From contig CM063248.1 in the NCBI GenBank assembly GCA_032158295.1, positions 13,654,657 to 13,718,656 on the forward strand: 64,000 bases of DNA, in the 5' to 3' direction. The notes below the pieces were generated by a model, which worked only from the letters and a program-made list of their open reading frames with translations, was not told where the DNA came from and made no database searches. A program made the position numbers and the translations under genes. The stretch comes from Pycnopodia helianthoides. Its lineage: Eukaryota; Echinodermata; Asteroidea; Forcipulatida; Asteriidae. Below are positions 12,701-26,600 of the stretch, one piece after another; within the stretch, counting starts at the first letter, position 1; every line of letters starts with the position of its first letter.

Positions 12701-14632
12701 GGAGAACAAAGAGAAGTCCTCAATTCACAAACATTTGTGTGCGTGAATTCATTGTCTGAGTGTTAACTCAAGAAGGACTTGGCATATCAACTCCGAAATT
12801 GATGTGTTGATGTAAGGTTAGCCTTGGGATTGCTCAGAAGTAAGTGCAATCACTATCCAAAAGAACAATCTCTGCCTATGAAATAAATATGACAAATAAA
12901 AGTGAAACCCAGTGAGTTAATCCATGTTATTGATGTTTTATGATAGGTTTCTTTTCATGCTCCTTTTAATTTCAAGTTGCCTTTCACTAACGTTAATTAA
13001 TAATGCGTGCTATTCACCCCAAATGTTAGAGAAAATCATAGTTATTAGTGTTATTTTTATTCACAATTAACTACCAATCTTAACCTTGTATAAATATGAC
13101 TGTAATTTTCCTACAGCTTCACTTTATCTTCAGGCACAAGAATCCCATAACGGGGCAATTTGAGGTAAGATCAGCATGCATGTTAATTTACTGTATAAAT
13201 ATATATTTTTAAAATGACATCAAGTTTTGTCATTATTTTGTAAAGGTTATGTAAAAAAATAAAAAAAAAGACATTCAGTTATTGTCAATAACAAAAACAA
13301 GGTGTTTGTGAGTGTTGTCATAATTTTGGGATTGAAACGAATTTGTGACGAAATTTTACCTTATCAATCCAATATCTTGTTCAGGACTTAGATTTTTTCA
13401 TTATAAAACTTCAACTTCCGATTTGAACCAGAAGTCAAGGTCAAATGTGGTCACACTCTGTGTAGCGTTTGTAAACTGTTATGAGGACATACGATGATAT
13501 ACTGTATAGATTGTAAAAATGCAATAGTTGGTTCAGATGTAATGATTTTTTGAAACATTTAATTTCAACTTCCGGTTGTAACTGGAAGTCAAGGTCAAAT
13601 GGGGTCACATTTTATGTAGCGTGTGCTAAGTGTATTAAGAACTTTCAGATGATGTATGGATTGTAAAAATCCAATGTGTGGTTCAGGAGTTATGAATTTT
13701 TCAATAATAGATAAGTTATCTTTAGATGGGCAATATAAACAATTTAACAGCGATGCTAAATGTATTCCTACATGCAGCTGATGTTAACTGAACTACACGT
13801 TCAATATACAGTACCGCTCAGAGTAAAAGCCCCCACGATACACGATCATCGTGTTCGTGAAACACGAACACGAAAAACACGGTCGTAAAATGGCGTGTCG
13901 TAATCCGTCCGAAACATGATCCCCGCAATTAACCCATTATAGCCAAAGGATTAGCAGACGATAAACTTCCTTATCAAAGAGAACGTTGTTATCCGACTGG
14001 GTTTCCAACAGTAACACATCCGCTTGACACTTGGCAGAATGTAAAAAAATGTAGCACCCACGATGTGGCATGTGGCTAGCGCTAAACGCTCTCTTGGTTT
14101 GAAAAAGGCCGTCGACAATCATCCAATCCCCCTTTGAAGGTCCGTGTGCGCTAGGTGAAACCACTTTTAGGAATCATTTACAGGGTTCACCCATTAGGCA
14201 ATAGCGGTAGTCCGCTGACGAAACGCAATTGAAACGGCGGCGAGCCAGCTGAAACACCTTGTCAAAAAAGGTCCGACTGACCAGTCAAAAACATTTGCGG
14301 AAATTGTTTTTTTGTTTTGTATTTTTAACCTGAGGAGGTTACCTTTTGAAACTTAAACTACAAGTAAATTACACAGAACACAGAGAAAGGACCCAAAGAA
14401 TTTCGCTGCGCGGACGGTCGAGTTTCCCCAATGGTTAACTCGCTGGCTAGCTCATTGCCAACCCAAGAGTCCAATGTAGTTGTAAAAACCCCAAATCGGG
14501 CAATGGGAAAATTCGTAACGCGGTATGTATGAATTCAACAGCCAATAGAAACACTCGTTTCACGCTATGTAAATATGGGCAGTCTTTTCCGTCTGGCAGC
14601 ACCATACATTCTACCATGGTATATACACACAC

Positions 14633-14665
<33 letters not shown>

Positions 14666-17600
14666 CTGGAACGTAAACTGTGCACGTGTTGATTACAAAC
14701 GATAGGGCTGGCCAGCTGCATTTTCCTTTTGCTATAACATTTTAATGTGTTTTTGCTGTCGCTGTTTTCCTGATGAAACGATTAATGCTTTTGGAAATCA
14801 AATGTAAGATCGTCTGCTTATACATCTTATAGCAGTTTGTGCTGTATTTTTGCGAGCTGTTGATTGTGAAGCCGAATTGTGAAGTCAATTTTAGCTGTTT
14901 GAAATGTCGGCTTATTCTTTAAAAAAAAATACTAACGTGGGAAGCAAAACAAGCCAGACTAAGTTTCATGCGTGTTTTACTAGAAATGAACTATCACGAT
15001 TGCGGCCACATTAAATCTAGCAAATATCAAGACTTGTTAAGCCTGTCAATGCCTGTGTGTTTATGGTTATTTTTTTAAACGTGTAACCGTCCGTTTCAGA
15101 CACAAAATTTAGGGTTAAAAAAATAATTTACGCAACCATGCATGCGATCAAAAACATTGCGTCTTCATAACAGCTTTTTGACTTGGCGCAACCACCCAGC
15201 AAAAAAAACACCATAAAACAACGGAAAAAATAAAATAAAGAGAAACAAATCTTATATTATACAGTTAAATAATATTTCCATTCATCCAGGGATCCTAAAT
15301 TCTGTAATTTTTGTAAAATAAAGCCCAAACGTTGCGCAGTTTTTCATAAAACAAGTGACATTTCCAAGGAACTGTGCTCCGAAGACCATGCTGTCAACAG
15401 AATTTGCGTGCGGACCAGCGACGCAAGTGCTGTATTAGCTTTTATCGCGACACCAGTGTATTGCACGTTCGGGGGGAATAACCTTCTGTGCTGCATGCAC
15501 ATTATGCTGTCGCGTAATGCTCTGGTATATTTCTCATGCCATCGTATTTATTGTTTTGAAACGCCCTCTAGCGTTCAATGTTTCTTAGCTTTATATAGCA
15601 CGCAAAGTCACGTGATAAGAAAGACTACAAGCCTGTAAATTGGAAACGATGTGAATGTTTGTGAGTCGCACTTTGTGTTGTACATCGTGATCCGCGGCAC
15701 CGGCACTTTCAAGTGAATTTTCAAGGGAGTGTTTTGACTCGCCGACCGCTAATTTTAAAACCTGCGGCAACTGTTACACGCAGTAAGTTCATGTGTCTAG
15801 ACTCGCCGACCGCTAGTTTCGAAACCTGCGGCAACTGTTACACACAGCAAGTTCTTGTGTGCATTCGTCCGTGAACAGGTTCTATGTAGGGATACATCGT
15901 GTTTCGTTTGGGATTAGGAACTGATATCGGATTACTATAATCCCCCATCGCTGACAGATGATCGTGTTTCGTGTGGGGCTTATACTCTGAGCGCCACTGT
16001 ACATGTTTGTGTACATGTGTTATTACGCTATCGTGCGTTATGAAAGAGGGTCAACTAAAATGTGCGCTTTATCGTCCTTTTTTCGACCAGCTTAACGTTG
16101 TACAACCTGATAAAAAAATCTTTGAATCTTTAAAGACCTGTCTGATGATGTATAGATTGTAAAAATCCAACATGTGGTTCACAGGTTATGTTTTTTTACA
16201 AATATTAAATTTTGATTTATTGTAATTTGATACTTGATGACGTCATCATCACATCATCAAACTTGTGTCGTTTTGATGTTGAGGTTCAATTGTCTGTTGA
16301 GTTTCAAAGTTCAATTCCATTTCAATCTTGAGTTATGCCTAAAAAGTGAAATTTTTTACGAAAAAACACAAAGGCAGACTTTGATCTTCCGGTCATAAGA
16401 TTTAAATGTTAACTTTCAAATGTTTTCCAAGTCTTGAACTATCTGATGCCAAATTATGAACATTTTAGCTTTTAAGTTCAATGACATACAGCAAATAGCA
16501 AATGGTCATTTTTAAACTTTAAAAACCTTGTAATTCAACACCTGATGACGTCATCTTGACGTCATGGAAACAGTGCCATTTTCATATTGAGGTTCAGTTG
16601 TCTGATGAGTTTCAAGGTTCAATTTAGTTTCAATCTTTAGTTGTAATAGACCAGCCAAACTTGAAAAAGTCCTCTAGAAAAAAATTCCACGGCATAGTTT
16701 GTGAATGGCTGGCATCCATGCTAGATCTATTGTTCATGGGATCAGGGAGACGTTTAGGGTGGATGCCACCCTCAATTTTGATTTTTAAGGTCATTTTGAG
16801 GTCAATAAGGTCAAAATGTGGATTTTTGGATTTTGCGCTAAATTTGACCCCAAGTGGTAACTCTATCTAAAAAATGTATTTTTTATCATCATATTGAACA
16901 TACCAAGCCTGTAAAACTAAGGGTTAATCTTTTATCTTGTACACAAATGTATAGTAAAATGAAAACTAAAAGTGTGATTTTCTCAAAAAGTGCATATCTT
17001 GAGTATACCAAATAAGTTTGCACTCCCTATCTCAGGGGTGCATATATTTGTTTCAAACAACTTTTTTTCTGAATGTTAATATACCCAGGCAGTTTTTAAT
17101 CAAAAAAAAAATTCAATTTCAAACCTTTTTGTGTGGTGTAATGAGACTAGAATGTATGTTCTTCACGCAGCACATTTGAATGCATACACTGTAGTGGGTT
17201 TAAAGTTTGACATGGTGCTCAAAAACTGCATGTCTGATATCAAAGTTGTTTGTACTCCCAATCTTTCACAGTCATCAAACTCAAAAGACAATGATAAATT
17301 AAAATGTTGAAAATTTTTGCAATAAACTTGGCTTTATCCCATACATATAGCTGTTTCATACACCATGGGGTAACGTGCAGTTAAACATTTTAGGCTTTTA
17401 AGCTACATGTTGTAACATAATGTGGCTTGCCATGATTCAAAGCCAGCTCAAGAGTTAGGACCAGGCACTCAGAGGCCACTTCTCTTACATAAACAGGACT
17501 ACCTTAGTACTTCTGTTGCCTAGCAACTGCCCAGACCAGTCATCTTTGGGTGCCCGATTAGCACAGACATTAAGGGCCACATTGCCACGTATTATTCCAT

Positions 17601-20600
17601 TCTTTTGGTCAGAGTACTATACTGAACACCCTCTGCAATGTGCATGGCTAAATCTGAAGACATCAGCCCTCAGTTTCTTTGATGAAAGAATTCTCACATC
17701 TTTTAGAGTGAGTAGACTCAAGTTGTTTAATTACATTTTAACTGTAGAGTAACTATGGAGACACTATACAGCAAAGGAAAGGAACTGATATGGGCAAATC
17801 CAAAGTTTGAGAAAGTAATTTTTCTCAAGGGAGGACTCCATGTCTGCTTCAACTTCCTGGAGGCTAGTGGCCAACACATGGAAATTGCTGGGCTTGATGA
17901 CCTGTGGACAGAGTCAGGTGTTAATGCAAACAACAGGACTGAGACAATGCTTCCAGTCAAAGCCTATTATCACGCTGTTAGAGGACACCAACTGACCTAC
18001 CAGGCTCTGTGGCACATCAAAAGGTCTATGCTTAAATCTTGGCTGGTTGAAAATGATAAACAAAAAGATTTGGAAGTTGACAATTTTGCCCAAAGTGTGG
18101 TTAAGCAGTTCAAAAAGAGGGATGGCAATCACAGAGCAGAATTTTACGAAGCAGTTGGCCAACTGTAAGATTTTAGAAGCCTTTTCAGCAATACAGCCGT
18201 GGGTCACTATCGCACCATCGTCCACCACAGCCACCATGACCGGTTGGGACCTGCTTATCTCGCAGATATGAAACTCCTCGAGAAGACAGCACCAGAGGTT
18301 TATGCAGTATTCAGGAATGGAATTTTTGTGTGTGAAGCGAACAAAGTATTTCAACCAGGTTCCCACTGATCAGGCAACTGAGTGGATGAACAGGACATGC
18401 AAAATGCAGAATGGCATAAATGGAATTACGAGAAATAATCAAGCCAGGGACCAATTTTGTATCACATGGTTCGAGCGATCATGCATCACACAAGACATAA
18501 GATATCTCTTCAATTTGGAAGATGATGAGGAAAAAACCACTTTCACCCGCTCTATTAGCCTTCCATCCTGCACAAATCAAGTTGTTGATGACATTATGAA
18601 GCGTACCACACAGCTTACAAGATTTTATGTGTTCCGAGTAAACCCCACCTTGGCTGAAGAAGACAACGACAACACCGACTGATAATGTTAGAGAGATACC
18701 ACTGGTATCATTGGCAATCAGAGACATTGCACCAAGTGAGATGGTAAGTGACTCGATCAAAGCAAGTGGGAAAGAAAGAGCCACAGGTTTGGGGCCAATT
18801 CATTGCCATGGATGAGAACAAAGCTGATCTCATCAAGTTCTTGTCAGACGCCACTTTTTACAAGTTTTACATCATCTCTCCTCGTGGACCTGGCATCTGT
18901 AACATCAAGGAACCCACCGCCTGTTACTATCTCAGATCTTTACAAATAATCCTTGCCCTTTTCTACGATGGCGAGCTGTCTTTTCGAGGAGTTTCATATC
19001 TGCGAGATAAACAGGTCCCAACTGGACATACAATTGCTGTGGTCATTGATGGTGAGCCATGGCTGTATTGCTTTAAAAGCTTCTCAAAGGAGAATCCAGT
19101 TTCCGTCCCTCTGAGCCCTGATGAAGTCTAGCAGAATCTCCACCATCTCCATCTAATGGGACACAGTCGGAAGTTTTAGATTCCCAGAGTGCTTGTTGTT
19201 GAATTCTTTAATAGCTCTTGAACATTGTTACTGCTCAGAAAAACTGACAGCTGGACTACTGCTTCATAAATTTCTGTTTTGTGATTGCCATCTCTCTTTT
19301 TGAACTGCTTAACCACACTTTGGGCAAGTTTGTCAGCTTCAAAATCTTTTTATTTATCATTTTCAACCAGCCAAGATTCAAGCATAGACCATTTGATGCG
19401 CCACAGAGCCTCGTAGGAAGCATGGTCTCAGTCGTGTCGGCTGCATAAACACCTGACTGTCCACAGGTCATCCAGCCCAGCAATTTCCATGTGTTGGCCA
19501 CTAGCCTTCAGGAAGTTGAAGCAGACATGGAGTCCCCCCTTGAGAAAAATTACGTTCTGTAACTACGGATTTGCCCATATCAGTTCCTTTCTTTTGCTGT
19601 ATTGTGTCTCAACAGTTACTACATGTATATAGTTAAATTTTATTAAACAACTTGAGTCTACTCACTCTAACAGATATGAGAATTCTTTCATCAAAGAAAC
19701 TGAGGGCTGATGTCTTCAGATTTAGCCATGCACGAGGGTGTTCAGTATAGTACTCTGATCGAAAGAATGGAATTATATGTGGCATCGTGGCCCTTAATGT
19801 CTGTGCTAATCGGACACCCAAAAGGTGACTGGTCTTGGCAGTTGCTAGGCAACAGAAGTACTAAGGTTGTCAAGTTTATGTAAGAGAAGTGGCCTCTGAG
19901 TGCACTTACTCTTGAGCTGGCTTTGAATCATGGCAAGCCACATTATGTTACAACATGTAGCTTAAAAGCCTAAAATGTTTAACTGCACGATACCCCATGG
20001 TGTATGAAACAGCTGTACACAGGATAAAGCACTGTTTATTGCAAAAATGTGCAACATTTTAATTCATCATTGTCAGTGTCACTTGAGTTTGATGACTGTG
20101 AGGAGTCTGAAAATGTTCACTTGGAAAGATTAGGAGTACAAACAACTTTGATATCAGGCATACAGTTTTTGAGCACCATGTCAAACTATAAACCCACTAC
20201 AGTGTATGCATTCAAATGTACTACGTGAAGAACATACCTTCTTGTCTCATTACACCAAACAAAAAGGTGTGAAATTGAATTTTTTTTGATTAAAAACTGC
20301 CTGGGTATATTAACATTCAGAAAAAAGTTGTTTGAAACAAATATATGCACCTTTGTATGGTGGCCCTGAAGGGACATTGAACATATATATTTACGTGAAT
20401 ATTTACGTCAATATTCATGGATTTTGCCCTAAATCGCAAATATTCACGTCAATATTTGCGAATTCTGACCAAAACGCAAATATTTACGTAAATATTCAAG
20501 TCAATATTTGCGGTTTGTGCCCCAAATCGCAAATATTCACGTCAATATTCAGGTAAATATTCGCGATTTGTGCCCGAAATCGTGAATATTCACGTAGATA

Positions 20601-23600
20601 TTTACGTGAATATTCACGTAAATATTATTCACGTAAATATTTACGTGAATATTCACGATTTGTGCCCAATTCGCAAATATTGACGTGAATATTGACGTGA
20701 ATATTGACGTGAATATTTGCGATTCGTGCCCAAAATCGCGAATATTGACGTGATATTCATGTCAATATTTGCGGTTTGTACCCCAAATCGCAAATATTCA
20801 CGTCAATATTCCTGTCAATATTTGCGATTTGGGCCTCAAATTCGTGAACCCACTGAACCATGAATTTTTTCCCAGCAACTTGAGGAGTCCTTTTAGTTTA
20901 GTTTAGTCTGGCACCTAGACACCCTGATCTCTAACGCTGGTGAGGCATACTGGTGTATGGCCCTTACTGCGCTGGGAAAACCATGTCTAGTCTAGACGCC
21001 AGCAGCCAGGAGCCAGCGATGGTGTGATGTTTATTCGTTCAGCATCATCAAAAAACAAAAGGTTAATTGTTTCCTTCGCCATGATGTAACTCAAACCGTC
21101 TTCTCAATAAGACCATAGAGCAAGGATTCCAAGGATAAGACCAAGCAGAGCGTGCGGAAATGTACGGGGTGCTGAATTACCAGGGTGCCAGACTGAATTG
21201 CGAGCTTGCCTACCTAGGTTACTAACAAAACACAAATATTCACGGATGACTGGGTTTGCGATTTGGGCACAAGTCATAAATCCATAAATATTTACGTGAA
21301 TATTCACGTAAATATTTGCGATCAGGGGCAAAAATCGTAAATCTTTACGTAAATATTTACGTGAATATTTGCGTGTTTGGGCACAAATCGTGAATATTAC
21401 GTAAATAACGTAAATATTTGCGATGGGCACAATCGTGATATTTACGTGAATTTTGCGAATTTGGGCACAAACTGTGAATATTTACGTAAATATTTAAGTG
21501 AATATTCACGATTTCGGGCACAAATCGTGAATATTTACGTGAATATTTACGTGAATATTTACGTGAATATTTGCAATTTGGGCATATATCGTGAATATTT
21601 ACGTGAATATTTGCGATTTAGGGCAAAATCCATGAATATTGACGTAAATATTCACGTAAATATACATGTTCAATGTCCCTTCAGGGCCGACATACCTTTG
21701 AGATAGGGAGCACAAACTTATTCGGTATACTCAAGATATGCACTTTTTGAGAAAATACACTTTTAGTTTTCATTTTACTTTACATTGTATAGAAGATAAA
21801 AGATTAACCCTTAGTTTTACAGGCTTGGTATGTCAATATGAAGATAAAAATACATTTTATAGCTAGAGCTACCCCTTGGGGTCACATTTGGTGCAAAATT
21901 TAAAAAATCCCATTTTGACCTTTTTGACCTCAAAATTACCTTAAAATCCAAAATTGATGGTGGCATCCACCCTAACCGTCTTCCCTGTGCTATTAACAAT
22001 AGATCTAGCATGGATGCCGGCCATTAACAAACTATGCAGTCCAAAGTGTAATTTTACACTTTGGCTGGCCTACTATTATGTTGCAGAGAAAAGTTCCACG
22101 GAAGAAGGTGATGGAGAAGAAAACACCAGAACAAAAACAAGAGGTGTTCGTGCTTGTATTGCAGGGCATGCTAACCTCACTCAAATTTCAAGTGTGTTGT
22201 TAAAAATCATTTTTTATCATTATATAGGAAAAGCATGCCAAGAAGCCGTCGGGTAATTTTGCCCATGTATTCACCGATAAGAAAACACATCTGTTCACAC
22301 TGGGTAAGTCAGGTGAAAGTGGGTCTTTCAAACAAACATTTAACCAGTTTGCTTCAGAGGACACAGTAGCGCGCAAAACTCTCATCCAACATGCAGTGAC
22401 AGTCTTATAAAACTAAGATTTTGTTAAGATGGATTACACTGCATTGTCATGAGGCCTTTCATTTCTCTCTAGGATGCCACTAGGCATGGGTAGCTGATCA
22501 GCTGTTATATTAGTGGCTTTCCAACAGTCTAATAATTGTGTTTCAGAAACACAATTGTGCAAAAATAAAAGACATTAAAATCTGCAATTGTCAATGAAAA
22601 AAAACGTCTTTATATTGGTGTCTAAGCCAAGTTTAATTGCCAAAGTCAATTGTAAATGGCTAGAAAGAAAAGTTGCTTTTTGACTGAAAATAATCCCAAA
22701 CAGTTAACAGAAAAAGGTTTTTTAATCCCGAAGCGAACTGGTGAAACATTGCCGCGAGTTGGATAAATTGTGATTAATTACCTGGTTGTTGACGCAACTG
22801 AGCAACAAGTTGGTTGGTAATGAATGGTCTGAAATAGTGTGCCCCAACACACTTACATTAGTGTCATTCCAACACCCATCTCACATAGAGACTGTCTTTT
22901 TGATAAGGTATCATGTACAAGTTAGTAAGGCCAAAACAAGGGGTGTGTGTTCTGCCTCCAATTATGTGCCATTTCAAAACAGGGTGGGCAGGTCAGGATT
23001 TGTCTTGTTTTCCTTTTTTCTTCAGATAAGTTTGAGATGTCTCAGCAAAAAATTAAATCCAATATTTTTTAGAAGATCTTGGAATCATTCACCAATCCAT
23101 CTGCCTAACAAACTTGTCAGAAACAACACAGTTTTTGGTACTTGCAACCATGTAAAAAAAACATTTTGCACAAAGCCCCAATGGATTATGAAACATAACT
23201 GGTTACTGCCTGACAGGCTTTGGCTTGCCCATGACAAAGACTGTTAAGCTATTATTTACCCAAAGTTTCCAATTGCTTGACATAATGTGTAGCAAGCCTG
23301 CTGAACATGGTTGATTTTACTGCTTTTACCTCAATGTTTTGAAAATGAATTGATAACATATCCTGGCGGCACTGGTTTTTGATAAGAAAACAAGGAAACA
23401 GAAAACCATCTGACCCAACATTTTATCAAGATCCTTTCAATTTATAAACTGTTGAAATTGCAGTCTTTCATACATGTAGATCATCCTCCATTTACAGTGG
23501 TACTGTATTCGCAGTATGCAGGCATTGTCTGTTTTTGATTCTTTCATTGAGAGAGCCAGTTTTTATCAACTATTGACACACATGGCATGCAAAATGTATC

Positions 23601-26600
23601 AAAAAGGTAGAAGCATTGTCACTAGTGAGACATATTAGTTAATAAATAGTACTAGTAAAGTTTGTCTTCTTTACATAAAAGTTGAATTATAAATATATAA
23701 TTTTTTTTTCTTCCTGTATTTTTGTATTTTTTATCTTAATCAAAAGGGGGTACACAGAGTTGCTAGCTTACACGATTTGGGCTAAAATTACGATTTTGAG
23801 CCGTGAATAAGACGCTTTGATAATTAAATTCGATTAACAAGCCAGTGTAAATGTAAACAATGTATCATGATAAAAAATAACACTAAAATTTAAAAAAAAA
23901 AAGTTTAAATGTTGACTGCTGCGTGGTCAAAGTGATGGTAGCTTCGAATTCACACGTGTATTTGTGCTTATTTAGGTACCAATCCCATAAACTATCGCAC
24001 TCAGTACGTGCCTACTGCCAGTGCCTGATCTCTGTGGTAGTGTACACTGAGACGCAAAGCACATAGACACAATGCGCCTTGTACAGCATACATTCTACAG
24101 TGCATGTCATACACAAATGGCTTTTGTAGAGACTGGCTGTGCAGTTTTTCTAACGCTTCACATGTGTGGGATGCGGCGGCAAACAGACATTGTGACTGTG
24201 AGAACTTTTATTGGTCTGCGGGCAAGCGGTATTGGAATGTAAAACATCGTGATCACCAAACTTGAAATAAAAATGACAGAAAGAAAAGAATCATCAATCG
24301 CAATCGAGGCCAAGATCAGATAAAAACTGTAAATAAAAACGTTGCATAGAATGCAATGGGTGGAAATGGGATTGGTTGGAAATTCCTCTTGCTGAAGTCG
24401 TTTGAAGACTTGACCTGCCTGCTTTGTGGCGTATTTACTACTCATGCTATTTGCTGTGCAAACGTGACCATTATTCATTTTAATAAACAATGGGCAGAAA
24501 CCAAAGCTTTTTGTTGAGTTTAGTTTAGATTGTTTTTTATCACTTCCGGGGGTATAACTTATTATCTGCTCAGCTAGCTGTGTACAGTTTAGCATCGGCG
24601 TTCTGTCACTTCTGTGCGCAAGAGAGTTTAGTCAGTGCTTCTAGAATCTAAAGTAATAACGGCTCCTTTAAAGATCTTATTGTCCGTGATGGATATTACG
24701 TCTGGTAGTAGTGTGTTTCAGTCCTTAACTGTCTGGAGGAAGTATTTGAAGCAGTTTTTGTTGGCGGAGAACAGTTGTTTCTATAACGTATAAAGAGGAA
24801 AGGATGAGCCACGCTTAACTGCCAGTTCTGATATTTTTAAAGATTAGATGCAGGGCTCTTTATTTCTTTAAAGGAGCCGTTATTAATCCACCTTAGATTC
24901 TAGAAGCACTTACTAAACTCTCTCGCGCACAGAAGTGACAGAACGCCGATGTAAAAACTGTACACAGCTACCTGAGCAGACGATAATCGCTTAAGTTATA
25001 CCCCGGAAGTGATACAATTATTTTTGAGAGCGCCCTCATGCGGTCAAGTATGGTTCTCTTCATAGACAAACAAGCTAGTGCAAATTGCCGGTCGATATGC
25101 AACAACAAATTTAAAAAAAATAAAGTTCTTTGAATCAAGCTTAAATAAAATTCACAATTTATTGTTTTTCCGCTTTGTATTCTGCGATTTGCGCTGAAAA
25201 TGTTAATTTATATCATAAATGTCATAATTTTCTTCTTTTAACAGCTCGGTGAGTTGTATGCCTGACTTGAACTCGGCGTTGCTACTCTTTTTCGGAATTC
25301 AATGTTGGCAACTCTGGGTACACATTAATTAGGAAAAAAAATATATATAATTGTTTACTTAAATGATAATATTGAAGTTATATTTGCATTATATTTCTAG
25401 TGTATCCTTTCCTTTCTTGTAGATGTCGGTTCTTTGTTGTTTGATTTGTCAATATAATAAATTATAAAAAATCACTCACATCCACTTCAGTTAAACTAAT
25501 TTCATTTTGCAATATTGGCATGCTGTATAATTCCACCCCCCAAAAAAAAATTCACTTAAAAAACCCAGCATCTTGTAAACGGTAAACGGGAATCAAAACT
25601 GGGGATTGAAAATACTTGTCGAACAAAATAATATTACAGCACAATAAGCCTTCTTTTTTTTTAAAGAAAAATGATAAAGTTATGGCAATTTTTGATTTGA
25701 TTATTGCAGTAGTGCTACACATTTTGCACTATCATGCTGGTTCAGAGGTCAATCATTGGTTAAATTAAAAGCAACTTTTTCCAACTTGTTCATAATTTCT
25801 CTCAGAACTGGGTTTGATCAGTCAGAAAGCTTGATAATGTACATGCTTATTTTGATAATAACTACAGTGCACCTTTACAAAATGTCATGTGCACTGCTGT
25901 CACGCTGCATTTAAGACAGATTGAGACAGTATTCATCTTTTTTCTAAGTTTGGTGGGAGAGTCAACTGTTTGGGTGCTGACAGAATGATGTTGTAGAAGG
26001 GACTTCTCTGTCCATTCTTCAACTAAAACAATATATTGAAGGTTTTGAAGGGATTTGAAAAGAAGTCATTATGTTGTTTGACTTGCTGCTCTTATTCTCT
26101 TAGCTTTTCATTTCTTCTACAATATGCACTTATCAGTGCTAAGGTTTCTGGTAAATGTTCTTGTTTTATTTTCTTTCAGTGGTGAATCCAGACAATAACT
26201 TTGAAATATTTGTTGACCAGATCAGTGTTAATAGTGGAAACCTTCTTGAAGATATGATGTAAGTTTGTTTTTATTTATCATTATAAAATAAAATAAAAAC
26301 CTAATTGTTACTTTTGTCTCAACAATATTTAAAGAACAAAATTACCAAGGATATTTTGTATGGAGAAATTGTTTTACTATTCGTTATTGTTTGTTCAAAG
26401 GATACATGAACACTTTTGAAATCTGTGTGTCTATGTCCTCCATAGAGAGTAGAGCAACTAAATTTGCATGTTCCTATTATAGGCATGTATTAACCGCTAA
26501 GAGTTTTATTATACCATACAATAGCGCCCTCTGCTGTTACCCACAGTGCCCTGCTGCATGTACGCCTCGTGAGCTTCCTCTTTTCTTTTAGTGGCAGGTC

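Larger units (their letters stand above)
7544..13116 (+). other. intron after exon d
   Basis: It holds a Penelope-like endonuclease remnant, a DIRS-like retroelement and an inverted endonuclease fragment (separate entries). A (GT)n microsatellite is at 12553-12573. 12160-12540 and 12580-13116 show nothing I can name. Confidence 0.75.
13809..15999. mobile_element. TA-flanked TIR element, Tc1/mariner-type termini
   Basis: The left end is CAGTACCGCTCAGAGTAAAA preceded by TA (13807-13808). The right end, read inward, is CAGTGGCGCTCAGAGTATAA, followed on the + strand by TA (16000-16001). Homology extends through GCCCC(C)AC and the CACGATCATC-GTG motif. TA duplication and CAGT termini are Tc1/mariner-like. 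No transposase was recognised in the 2.2 kb. The interior contains a (CA)n tract, part of another interspersed repeat (15340-15670) and a 64-bp duplication, so it is a composite or deletion derivative. Confidence 0.75.
18970..22076 (-). repeat. right arm of the 5.4-kb imperfect palindrome
   Basis: Reverse-complement partner of 16643-18283, interrupted by a 1338-bp insertion. The two arms are separated by a loop of about 690 bp (18284-18969) that holds the middle of the coding remnant. Divergence between arms implies an old inversion duplication rather than a recent one or an assembly artefact. Confidence 0.85.
13165..22227 (+). other. intron after exon e (9.1 kb)
   Basis: Filled by nested mobile elements: a 154-bp-spaced repeat pair (13330-13720), a mariner-type element (13809-15999), pieces of the hairpin-ended family (16000-16640 and 22077-22150) and the 5.4-kb palindrome between those two pieces. 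Confidence 0.8.

Noticed and set aside
20386..21660. Origin-of-replication or CRISPR-like array from palindromic repeats
   Set aside because: Target-site duplication and inverted termini show that it is an inserted mobile element.
22786..23247. 153-codon plus-strand ORF in the intron after exon f
   Set aside because: Composition like the surrounding AT-rich intron, no motif, no splice logic with calnexin exons.
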